Positions 7,750 through 15,041 of a stretch of DNA of 64,000 nucleotides are shown one piece after another (position 1 is the first letter of the stretch; each line of letters begins with the position of its first letter). The stretch lies in NCBI RefSeq assembly GCF_003261635.1, contig NZ_QFXK01000009.1, positions 62,001 to 126,000 of the forward strand, written 5' to 3'. The notes beneath the pieces are model-generated. The model made no database searches, was not told the origin of the DNA, and was given only the letters and a program-made list of their open reading frames with translations. Source of the DNA: Kribbella monticola (GTDB lineage: Bacteria; Actinomycetota; Actinomycetes; Propionibacteriales; Kribbellaceae). The position numbers were made by a program, and so were the translations under genes.

Positions 7750-8388
7750 ATGAAGCGAGTCGTGGATCTCAAAGTTCTGTACTTCGGTACGCCGGTGGTG
7801 CTGGTCAGTTCTCGCAATCCCGACGGCAGCACGAATCTCGGGCCGATGTCGTCGGCCTGGTGGCTGGATCGCAGCGCGATGCTCGGGATGAGCAGTAGCT
7901 CGCAGACGGTCAAGAACCTGGTCGAGCGACCCGAGTGCATCCTCAACCTGGTCGAGCCCGCGATGGTCGCGGCGCTCGACCGGATCGCGTTGCTGACCGG
8001 ATCGGAGACGATGTCGGCGGCCAAGCGAAGCCGCGGCTACCGGTACGAACCCGACAAGTTCGCCGCCGGGGGACTGACCAGAGAGCCCGGTGGTGCTGTC
8101 GAGCTCGACGCGGTGGCGGAGAGTCCGATCACGCTCGAGGGCCGGATCGTGGCGATCCACGGCATAGGCGGCAGCGACTCGAATCTGCGGGCGTTGGAGA
8201 TGGCGGTCGAGCGGGTCAACGTCCGGGAGGACCTGCTGCTGGAGCAGCATCAGAACCACATTGACCCGCTGCGCTGGGACCCGCTGATCATGAAGTTCAC
8301 GGAGTACTTCGGCGGGGGTCGGCCGGCGTACCCGTCGTCACTGGCCCGCGGCTGGGACATGCCGCCGCTGCAGGTGCTCGCAGACTGA
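7750..8388 (+). CDS. Flavin reductase family protein
   Basis: 212 residues with the split-barrel FMN-binding fold of the flavin reductase-like (DIM6/NTAB) group: TPVVLVSSRNPDGSTNLGPMSSAWWLDR at the N-terminus (residues about 14-41), LVERPECILNLVEPAM, and SPITLEGRIVAIHGIGG near residue 120. Such proteins reduce or bind flavin, some acting as oxidoreductases; the partner is unknown. Cytoplasmic. The ATG at 7750 has only a weak ribosome binding site. It is divergent from rph and shares its promoter region; the leader carries a terminator. It ends two bases before the end of the converging epimerase gene. Confidence 0.75.
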   Translation: MKRVVDLKVLYFGTPVVLVSSRNPDGSTNLGPMSSAWWLDRSAMLGMSSSSQTVKNLVERPECILNLVEPAMVAALDRIALLTGSETMSAAKRSRGYRYEPDKFAAGGLTREPGGAVELDAVAESPITLEGRIVAIHGIGGSDSNLRALEMAVERVNVREDLLLEQHQNHIDPLRWDPLIMKFTEYFGGGRPAYPSSLARGWDMPPLQVLAD

Positions 8389-8390
8389 GC

Positions 8391-9461
8391 TCAGGGTTGG
8401 TGGCGGTGGCTGATCGGGCCTTTGGTGGTCAAGGCGGACAGTTCGGCGAGGACGGTGCGGCGTCGCAGTACGGGCGTGGCGCCGGCGGCTGCGTGGCTCA
8501 TCCCGTCGACGGTCTCGCGCAGTACGTCGAGTGCGTCGAAAGTCGGTGACCAACCGAGCTCGCGCGCTGCCCGGGAGCTGTCCAGGGCCGGCGCGGCGCA
8601 ACCCAGGTCGAGCCAGCCCGGGGACACGGCCTGCAGACGCAGGTGCCAGGCGGCCGCCATTGCTGCACGTAGTACGCGGGCAGGCGTTGGGATCCAGCGC
8701 GCGCCGAGTGCCTCTGCGATGGTCGCTGCCGAGGCCGGCTCCGCCGCGGCCAGGTTGAACGCTCCGGCTGCTCGCCGGTCCAGGACGCGGACGATCGCGT
8801 CGGCGACATCGTCGGCGTGCACCATCGCGATCGTCATCCCGTCGGGGAACGGCAGCACCGGGACCGCGCCGAGAGTCTTCGCCGGCACCAGAACGGGAAC
8901 GCCGTACCGGAGTAGCGCGCTACCAGCCGCGCGCTGGCCGATGATGCCGGGGCGCAACCGCGTCAGCACGGGCACATCCGCCGATCGCTCGAACGCGTCG
9001 AGGAGCTTCTCGGCTGCTGCCTTGTGACGGCTGTACGACGACGTCGGTACGCCGTCGACCGGCCAGTCCTCCGTGACCGGAGCAGTGTCCCGTTTGGGTG
9101 AGTAGGCGCCCACGGAAGACATGTGTACGACGTGGCCGACCGCGGCCGCCGTACAAGCGTCGAGGACCCGCTGGGTCCCGCCGACACCCACAGCCTCCAA
9201 ATAGTCGACCTGGTGGGACGGCTGGAACGCCCACGCCAGATGCACCACCGCGTCCGCGCCGCGGAACGCCTGCCGAAGGGCCGATCCGCCGTCCGGGTCG
9301 GTCAGGTCGACCGAGATCCACCGGGGTCCGTCGATCGACGCGTAGTCAGGGATCCGCCGAGCCAACCCGACGACGTCGTGCTCGCCGTCCGCGCGCAGCC
9401 GACGGATCAAGGCACTGCCGACGTTGCCGCTGGCACCGGTGACAACAACTCGCATCCCCAT
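8391..9461 (-). CDS. NAD-dependent epimerase/dehydratase (extended SDR)
   Basis: 356 residues from the ATG at 9461. N-terminal Rossmann motif VVVTGASGNVGSALIRRL (GxxGxxG), DxVVHLAWAFQP, and the catalytic Tyr-x-x-x-Lys as SYSRHKAAAE. This is an extended short-chain dehydrogenase acting on a sugar nucleotide or similar substrate in the cytoplasm; the exact substrate cannot be read. The reading frame remains open far upstream across the neighbouring glycosyltransferase, which is antisense and rejected. It is divergent from the glycosyltransferase pair at 9570, with 108 bases between, so the three may belong to one glycosylation function. Confidence 0.8.
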   Translation of the reverse strand: MGMRVVVTGASGNVGSALIRRLRADGEHDVVGLARRIPDYASIDGPRWISVDLTDPDGGSALRQAFRGADAVVHLAWAFQPSHQVDYLEAVGVGGTQRVLDACTAAAVGHVVHMSSVGAYSPKRDTAPVTEDWPVDGVPTSSYSRHKAAAEKLLDAFERSADVPVLTRLRPGIIGQRAAGSALLRYGVPVLVPAKTLGAVPVLPFPDGMTIAMVHADDVADAIVRVLDRRAAGAFNLAAAEPASAATIAEALGARWIPTPARVLRAAMAAAWHLRLQAVSPGWLDLGCAAPALDSSRAARELGWSPTFDALDVLRETVDGMSHAAAGATPVLRRRTVLAELSALTTKGPISHRHQP

Positions 9462-9569
9462 CTGGCGCCAGTTCCCCGCAGAGACCGGTCTCAACCGGTT
9501 TCCGGCGAGTCCCGCTGGGTACCCGGCGGACGCTCGACGCCGGCAAGTTGGGGCGAAGGGAGGGGCACG

Positions 9570-10469
9570 GTGGGACCGGATCGGCGCGTCTCGGTGGTGG
9601 TGATCACCTACAACAGACGCGATGAGCTCGACGCGGCCCTTCACCGGCTGGAACGGCTGCCGGAACAGCCCTGTGTCGTCGTGGTCGACAACGGATCCGC
9701 GGACGGCACGGCCGACATGGTCCTCAGCCGGCACCCGCGAATCAGGCTGATCAGCCTGGAACGCAACCTCGGAGCCGTCGGCCGCAACATCGGTGTCGCG
9801 ACGGTGGATACGCCTTATGTCGCGTTCTGTGACGACGATACGTACTACGAACCGGGCGCGCTCTCGTTGGCGGCGGACCTGCTGGACGAGCACCCGACGC
9901 TCGCAGTGGTCACCGCGTCGATCCTGGTCGAGCCCGGCGGCACTCTCGATGCGATCTGCAGCGAGATGGCGCAGAGCCCGCTGAGGCGACCTGCCGGCAT
10001 CCCTGGCCATCCGTTGCTGAGCTTCCTCGCGGGGGTATCCGTCGTACGGCGGGAGGCGTTCGTGGCGGCGGGTGGTTTCTCGGCTCGCCTCTGGCTCGGC
10101 GGAGAAGAAGAACTTCTCGCCTCCGACCTGGCTCGCGCAGGCTGGGCCATGTCCTACGTGTCGGAGGTGGTCGCCCACCACCAGGCGTCGAAGCTTCGCG
10201 ATCCCCACCTGCGCCGACGGCACGGCATTCGCAACACCTTGTGGTTCACCTGGCTCCGCAGGCCCCTGCGCAGTGCGCTCGTCCGAACCGCCCGGCATCT
10301 GGCTCGCGTACCGCGCGACCGGATCAGCCTGTACGCCGTTGCCGAGGCGCTTCGAGGTCTGCCGTGGGTTCTCCGCGAGCGCAACGTCGTGCCCGCCGAG
10401 GTCGAGCGGGGCTACCGGTTGCTCGATCACATGCAACTCACCAGCAAGGCGCGCAGGTACGTCTCGTGA
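9570..10469 (+). CDS. Family 2 glycosyltransferase
   Basis: 299 residues from a GTG at 9570, preceded by AAGGGAGGGG. GT-A fold features: VSVVVITYNRRDELDAAL at residues 7-24, CVVVVDNGSADGTADM, and the metal-binding FCDDDTYYEPGAL. GGEEELLASDLARAG is the usual later acidic motif. No membrane segments are evident, so it is cytoplasmic or membrane-associated and would transfer sugar from a nucleotide sugar to an unknown acceptor. It is followed after 25 bases by a second GT2 of the same layout, probably co-transcribed. The frame could be extended upstream, but the family N-terminus begins at this GTG. Confidence 0.82.
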   Translation: MGPDRRVSVVVITYNRRDELDAALHRLERLPEQPCVVVVDNGSADGTADMVLSRHPRIRLISLERNLGAVGRNIGVATVDTPYVAFCDDDTYYEPGALSLAADLLDEHPTLAVVTASILVEPGGTLDAICSEMAQSPLRRPAGIPGHPLLSFLAGVSVVRREAFVAAGGFSARLWLGGEEELLASDLARAGWAMSYVSEVVAHHQASKLRDPHLRRRHGIRNTLWFTWLRRPLRSALVRTARHLARVPRDRISLYAVAEALRGLPWVLRERNVVPAEVERGYRLLDHMQLTSKARRYVS

Positions 10470-10494
10470 CGATACGACCGTGAAAGGAGTGCCG

Positions 10495-11367
10495 ATGGGC
10501 GACGGCGAGGGCCTCGTCACTGTCGTGGTGGTGAGCCGCAACCGGAAGTCCGAGCTGTTGCAGACGCTCGGTCACCATCCGTCGCCGGTCATCCTGATCG
10601 ACAACGGATCGACCGACGGGACGGCCGATGCGGTCGAGCACGTCCATCCGGCCGTCCGGGTGGTCCGGCTCGGCAGCAACCACGGCGCGACGGCGCGAAA
10701 CCTGGGGGTCGCGCTGGCCACCACGCCGTACGTCGCGTTCGCCGATGACGACTCCTGGTGGGAACCGGGCGCCCTCGACACGGCCGCCCGCATCCTCGAC
10801 AAGCAACCGGAAATCGGTCTGCTCGCGGCGCGGATCCTGCTCGGTCCGGAGAACAGACCAGATCCGGTCTGCGACCTGATGGCGAACTCGCCCTTGCGCC
10901 CCGAGCCGGGCGGGTACGCTAAACCGATCTTGGGCTTCGTCGCGTGTGCCGCGGTGGTCCGGCGGGACGCCTTCCTTATCTCGCAGGGCTACGATCCGGT
11001 CGTTTTCTTCGGCGGGGAGGAGGAGCGGCTTGCACTCGACCTGGCGGCCGGCGGGTGGGAGCTCTGCTACGAGCCGGACCTCGTCGTCCACCATCATCCG
11101 TCATTGTCGCGCGGCAAAGCCCGCGATCGCGACGTGCTGATCCTGCGCAATCGGTTGCTGACAGCAACGATGCGCCGACCCTTGTCGGTCGTCCTGCGTC
11201 AGGCGCTACGTGCCTCACGCTCCGGCACCGCCGGCCTGCGCGCCGTCCTGACCGCCGTACCACGACTCCCGGCCGCATTGGCCGCACGCCGCCCGATCCC
11301 GCCCGACCTCGAACACCGCCTCACCCTGCTGGAAACCTGGCAGTCCGCCGGAGCCTTCCAGCGCTGA
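10495..11367 (+). CDS. Family 2 glycosyltransferase, paralogue of the upstream gene
   Basis: 290 residues from the ATG at 10495 (AAAGGAGTGCCG upstream). It shares the layout and several motifs with its neighbour: VTVVVVSRNRKSELLQTL, VILIDNGSTDGTADAVE, NHGATARNLGVALATTPYVAF, FADDDSWWEPGAL and FGGEEERLALDLAAGGW. The two proteins clearly arose by tandem duplication. The DDD triad for nucleotide-sugar/metal binding is intact. The acceptor is unknown. The C-terminal 60 residues are Arg/Ala-rich, possibly for membrane contact. Confidence 0.82.
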   Translation: MGDGEGLVTVVVVSRNRKSELLQTLGHHPSPVILIDNGSTDGTADAVEHVHPAVRVVRLGSNHGATARNLGVALATTPYVAFADDDSWWEPGALDTAARILDKQPEIGLLAARILLGPENRPDPVCDLMANSPLRPEPGGYAKPILGFVACAAVVRRDAFLISQGYDPVVFFGGEEERLALDLAAGGWELCYEPDLVVHHHPSLSRGKARDRDVLILRNRLLTATMRRPLSVVLRQALRASRSGTAGLRAVLTAVPRLPAALAARRPIPPDLEHRLTLLETWQSAGAFQR

Positions 11368-11453
11368 GAGGCATTCTTTCGTGACGCCGAACAGGGGCGC
11401 CGAGCAACGAAGACTGCGCGGTGGGCGTGGATGTTTGTGGGTACTTGGGGTGA

Positions 11454-11705
11454 GTGAGCAACGATGCGGCGGTGCCGATCGAGGCGGTGCAGGTCGGAGC
11501 AGGGCGGTTCCTGCTCGCGGCCGAGGCGATCGCTGCCGGTGCGCTGTTCGCGGTCGGTGACCAGACGTTCCGGGTGGTGTCCGAGCCGGTCCCGGTAGGC
11601 GGTGCGACGTACCTCGCCAACATCACCGCGACCCAGGGTCCCCGGGCCGGCCGCTTGATCACCGCGGCGTTGCAGGTCGGGCGGCAGGTGCGCGGGCCGG
11701 GTTGA
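11454..11705 (+). CDS. Small hypothetical protein
   Basis: 83 residues from a GTG at 11454 (MSNDAAVPIEAVQVGAGRFL ... RLITAALQVGRQVRGPG). I do not recognise a family. The sequence is compact and hydrophobic-alternating (beta-rich). Codon use fits the surroundings, but there is no strong ribosome binding site and the opposite strand is also open, so it may not be real. After its TGA the same frame stays open to 11870 and includes GYRDAAWRKVYDRKFVALAG, which also looks protein-like. The whole stretch may therefore be a decayed gene. Confidence 0.35.
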   Translation: MSNDAAVPIEAVQVGAGRFLLAAEAIAAGALFAVGDQTFRVVSEPVPVGGATYLANITATQGPRAGRLITAALQVGRQVRGPG

Positions 11706-11870
11706 TCGTCGATCGCTCGCGCACGTCTGGCGACCACGTGTAGGCCGAGGCGATCTGGGTACCGCGACGCGGCGTGGCGGAAGGTCTACGACCGCAAGTT
11801 CGTGGCGCTGGCCGGCGGGTACCAGCCGAAGACGCCGCAGAGCCGTCCGTTCTCCTGCGCTGATCAGTAG
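11706..11870 (+). pseudogene. Possible coding remnant after the small hypothetical gene
   Basis: Directly after the TGA at 11703-11705 the same frame continues without a start codon of note to a TAG at 11868-11870. It contains GYRDAAWRKVYDRKFVALAG and GYQPKTPQSRPFSCADQ, with a normal high-GC codon pattern. It could be the end of the 83-residue gene separated by a nonsense change, or chance. Very weak evidence. Confidence 0.2.
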
Positions 11871-11928
11871 CTGACCTATACGGACGTGCGCGGGAACCGC
11901 TTCGGCAGCTGGCCGGCTCAGCTGTCCT

Positions 11929-12507
11929 TCAGCGGCGGGCGCGAGCGGGGCGTATGCGGCGGACGAGGCGGTAGGCGCCGAAGGCCGCGGCTATCCACGG
12001 ACCGCCGACGATGAGGAGGTCGAGGGGCTGGTGCACGAGGTCCGCGCGTTGCTGACCGCGGCGGGAGCGTAGGCCGTGGTACTTGAGCTCCGCGATGATT
12101 CCGGTCTCGGTGATCGGGTTGGCCGGGCGGCGGGAGGCGAAGGTGCGGAGCGTGCTGGCTTTCGCGTCGATCCGATCGGCCGCCATCAGGAGCAGCCAGT
12201 GGGCCGCACGGCCTTCGCTGTAGCGGCGATAGGCGAGTTTGCGGATCGCGCCGGCGGCTCCATGCGGTGGGCAGGACGTGCCGAACACCGGAGTGAGAAA
12301 GGCGTGCTCGTTCGACCGCTCCCGTGGCCACTTCTCCGGTTGGCGCTCGGGGAAGTCCCACACCGCGCCGTACGGGTGTGGATCCAGCCGCTCCATCGGT
12401 ACTGCGGGGCGGTGGCGCGGGTTCAGGTCCGCTCCCCAGCCGGGGATGCGGGCGCGCAGTTCGTCGCTGCTCTCGGCCATCGGTGGCCGTTGCTGGGTGT
12501 AGGTCAT
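11929..12507 (-). CDS. Conserved hypothetical protein next to Zn alcohol dehydrogenase
   Basis: 192 residues beginning MTYTQQRPPMAESSDELRAR, with IPGWGADLNPRHRPAVPMER, PEKWPRERSNEHAFLTPVFG and TSCPPHGAAGAIRKLAYRRY in the middle, then a C-terminal hydrophobic segment (LLIVGGPWIAAAFGAYRLV, about residues 164-182) that may be a single membrane helix. I recall the same conserved family often placed beside this alcohol dehydrogenase in actinobacteria; its function is unknown. It starts 19 bases after the dehydrogenase stop, so the two are almost certainly one operon. Confidence 0.65.
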   Translation of the reverse strand: MTYTQQRPPMAESSDELRARIPGWGADLNPRHRPAVPMERLDPHPYGAVWDFPERQPEKWPRERSNEHAFLTPVFGTSCPPHGAAGAIRKLAYRRYSEGRAAHWLLLMAADRIDAKASTLRTFASRRPANPITETGIIAELKYHGLRSRRGQQRADLVHQPLDLLIVGGPWIAAAFGAYRLVRRIRPARARR

Positions 12508-12526
12508 GCGCGGGGCTCCGATCGGA

Positions 12527-13675
12527 TCAGGCGGCGGACGGGACGATGAGTGGCTTGATGCAGCCGTCGAGCTTGGCGGAGAACAGGTGGTACCCCTCGG
12601 CGATGTGTTCGAGCGGGATGCGGTGGGTGACCAGTTCGCGAGGCTTGAGGTAGCCGTTGCGGACGTGCTCGAACAACCGCGGCCACTGTCGCTTCACCGG
12701 GCACTGGTTCATCCGCAGCGTGAGGCCCTTGTTCATCGCGTCGCCGAACTTGACCGCACTGAACATCGGCCCATAGGCGCCCATCACGGACACCGTGCCG
12801 CCCTTGCGGACCGAGTCGATCGCCCAGTTCAGCGCGATGGGGGAGCCGCCCTGCAGTTTCAGCTTCGCGGAGGTGATGTGCTGCAGCAGATTGCCGTCGG
12901 CCTCGGCGCCGACCGCGTCGATGGCGACGTCGGCGCCGAGGTGGTCGGTGAGCTTCTTCATCAGTACGACGATGTCCGCGTGCTCGGTGAAGTTGTAGGT
13001 CTCCGCATGGGCGAACGAGCGCGCCTTGGCCAGCCGGTAGTCCAGGTGGTCGATGACGATGACGCGGCCGGCGCCCATCAGCCAGGCCGACGCCGCGGCC
13101 GACAGTCCGACCGGTCCCGCGCCGAAGACGACCACGACGTCGCCCTCGACGATGTCGCCCAGCTGGGCGCCGAAGTAGCCGGTGGCCACGGCGTCGGTGA
13201 GCAGTACCGCGTCCTCGTCGTCCATCCAGTCGGGGATCAGCTCAGGCCCGACGTCGGCGAACGGCACTCGGACGTACTCCGCCTGCCCGCCGTCGTAGCC
13301 GCCGCAGGTATGGGAGTAGCCGTAGATGCCGCCGACCGCGGTCGCGTTCGGATTGACGTTGTGGCAGTTCGCGTACAGGCCGCGGGCACAGAAGTAGCAG
13401 GTGCCGCAGAAGATGTTGAACGGCACCATCACCCGGTCGCCGGGCTGCAGGGTGCGCACCGACGGCCCGACCTCGTCCACCACCCCGATGAACTCGTGCC
13501 CGAACGTCATCCCGACCCGGGTGTCGGGCATCATGCCGTGGTACAGATGCAGGTCCGAGCCGCAGATGGCGGCCCTGGTGACCTTGACGATCGCGTCGTT
13601 CGGATGCTCGATCACCGGCCGCCGCTTGTCCTCGACCCGGATCCGGTAAGGCCCTCGATAGACCATCGCGCGCAT
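12527..13675 (-). CDS. Zinc-dependent alcohol dehydrogenase (formaldehyde dehydrogenase-like)
   Basis: 382 residues of the medium-chain dehydrogenase family. Catalytic zinc ligands are in AAICGSDLHLYHG (Cys) and GMTFGHEFIGVV (His-Glu). The structural zinc loop is CGTCYFCARGLYANC. The Rossmann motif VVVFGAGPVGLSAAAS binds NAD(P). It resembles the glutathione-independent formaldehyde dehydrogenase subgroup (Thr-Asp-Ala-Val-Ala-Thr-Gly-Tyr before the Rossmann fold). The substrate is probably a small alcohol or aldehyde. It heads a two-gene operon with the conserved hypothetical at 12507 and is divergent from the PhyH-like gene (163 bases between). Confidence 0.85.
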   Translation of the reverse strand: MRAMVYRGPYRIRVEDKRRPVIEHPNDAIVKVTRAAICGSDLHLYHGMMPDTRVGMTFGHEFIGVVDEVGPSVRTLQPGDRVMVPFNIFCGTCYFCARGLYANCHNVNPNATAVGGIYGYSHTCGGYDGGQAEYVRVPFADVGPELIPDWMDDEDAVLLTDAVATGYFGAQLGDIVEGDVVVVFGAGPVGLSAAASAWLMGAGRVIVIDHLDYRLAKARSFAHAETYNFTEHADIVVLMKKLTDHLGADVAIDAVGAEADGNLLQHITSAKLKLQGGSPIALNWAIDSVRKGGTVSVMGAYGPMFSAVKFGDAMNKGLTLRMNQCPVKRQWPRLFEHVRNGYLKPRELVTHRIPLEHIAEGYHLFSAKLDGCIKPLIVPSAA

Positions 13676-13838
13676 CGGCTGCTCCCTTCGCGAAAAGGCC
13701 TAGGTGCCCAGCGTCGGCCCGGCGAAACGGCGACACCCGCCGCGTTTCTGGACCCATTGGCGTTTCGTGGCCCATGCCGGGGGAACCGACGCCGTGCCCC
13801 GGCCTTTGTGGGCGGGCCGAACCGGTGAGGAGGCTGGC

Positions 13839-14669
13839 ATGTCCGGTGTGCGGAAGGTGGATGCGGCTGGTTTCTGGGAGAACGGCTGGACGATCGTTCG
13901 CGGGGTCTACACCGCGGACGACGTGCAGAGGTTGCGCGACGCGGCGTACTGGTCGCGGAAGCATTTCGGCGGTGACCTGCTGGCCAATCCGCGGTTGCGC
14001 GAGGTGCTGACGGACGGGAATTTCGTCGAGATCGCGCGTCGCATTCTCGGCGACGACAAGATCGTGTACTGCGGCGACAGCGCTTTCACGGTGAACGGTG
14101 TGCAGCGTGGATTCCACAAGGACAATGCGGACCGGGTCGATCCGAAAGCGCCGGACTGGAACGGGCGCTACACGATTTTGCGATTCGGCGTCTACCTGCA
14201 GGATCACTACCGTCATACCGGCGGTCTGAATCTGCGGCACCGGTCGCACAACACCCCGGACCTCATCGTGGGCAAGAACGTCTACGTGCGGACCCGGCCC
14301 GGCGACGTCGCGGTCTGGAGTCTGCGGACGACTCACAGCGGCAACGCCACGTTGCTCAGATTCCCCAAGTCCTACGCGGCTTTGCCGCATCAGCACGACA
14401 AGTTCCCCAGCTGGCTGGTCGCGCCCCGCGACGGCGACAGGATCGCGTTGTTCGCGGCACTCGGTCTCGACGACGCCCACATGAGCCGGTATGTCGATTA
14501 CCTGAAGACGCGCAAATACATGTGCGACATCTGGCGTCGCAGCCATTACGACGAATCCGCACTGTCCGCTGCCGAACAGGCCGGCCTCATCGTGCGCAAT
14601 GTCCCGGCCGAGATCGAGAACGACCCGAACGTCGGTCGCAACGTCGACTACGTCGCTCTCCCGTATTAG
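13839..14669 (+). CDS. Phytanoyl-CoA dioxygenase (PhyH) family protein
   Basis: 276 residues from the ATG at 13839 (GGTGAGGAGGCTGGC before it). Fe(II)/2-oxoglutarate oxygenase features: GFHKDNADR supplies the HxD pair (His93, Asp95), DVAVWSLRTTHSGNATLLRF supplies the second His (166) and the following Arg that would bind 2-oxoglutarate. The start GFWENGWTIVRGVYTADDVQ is typical of PhyH-like proteins. It probably hydroxylates a small molecule in the cytoplasm; the substrate is unknown. It is divergent from the Zn alcohol dehydrogenase, which may oxidise the product. The end faces a recQ remnant. Confidence 0.8.
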   Translation: MSGVRKVDAAGFWENGWTIVRGVYTADDVQRLRDAAYWSRKHFGGDLLANPRLREVLTDGNFVEIARRILGDDKIVYCGDSAFTVNGVQRGFHKDNADRVDPKAPDWNGRYTILRFGVYLQDHYRHTGGLNLRHRSHNTPDLIVGKNVYVRTRPGDVAVWSLRTTHSGNATLLRFPKSYAALPHQHDKFPSWLVAPRDGDRIALFAALGLDDAHMSRYVDYLKTRKYMCDIWRRSHYDESALSAAEQAGLIVRNVPAEIENDPNVGRNVDYVALPY

Positions 14670-14675
14670 CGATTC

Positions 14676-14945
14676 GCCGGCGCCCTCGCCGAACTCCTGA
14701 TGCCGCACCCGGTCGTTCACCCGGTACGGCGAACTGTCGCTCGCCGGCGCCTGGGCCGTGCCGGTCTCGCAGGTGTCGCAATTGCCACAGGGTTCGGCGA
14801 GTTCGTCTCCGAAGTAGGAGAGCAGGAACTGGCGTCGGCAGCCGCGCGTCTCGGCGTACTCCCGCATCATTCGATCCGAACCGTCAACACCCCTCGCTGC
14901 TGAGGGGGCGTACGGGTACCCGCGCAGCACTCCCTCATGCGACAA
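14676..14945 (-). pseudogene. Remnant of a RecQ-type DNA helicase (C-terminal zinc-binding part)
   Basis: On the minus strand the peptide MMREYAETRGCRRQFLLSYF followed by GDELAEPCGNCDTCETG is the four-Cys zinc-binding region of RecQ helicases, and SPYRVNDRVRHQEFGEG matches the segment that follows. Nothing before about 14900 resembles the helicase core. Downstream the same open frame simply runs antisense through the PhyH gene. So only about 75 codons of recQ survive, with the 5' part (helicase domains) lost. The intact zinc cysteines suggest recent decay or a recombination joint. It faces the PhyH gene end and the LuxR gene start. Confidence 0.7.
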
Positions 14946-15041
14946 CCTGGGTCACCCACCAGCGCAGCTTCCTCACGACGCCGGTGGCTCGTGCTCTAGG
15001 GTCGGGACTGTCTGATGTGAAGGCAGTTGGGGGGAGCGGGC

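Noticed and set aside
13242..14945. A 567-codon minus-strand frame joining RecQ-like residues to more sequence
   Set aside because: Only the first part (14945 to about 14676) resembles RecQ. The rest is antisense to PhyH and alternative frame of the alcohol dehydrogenase.
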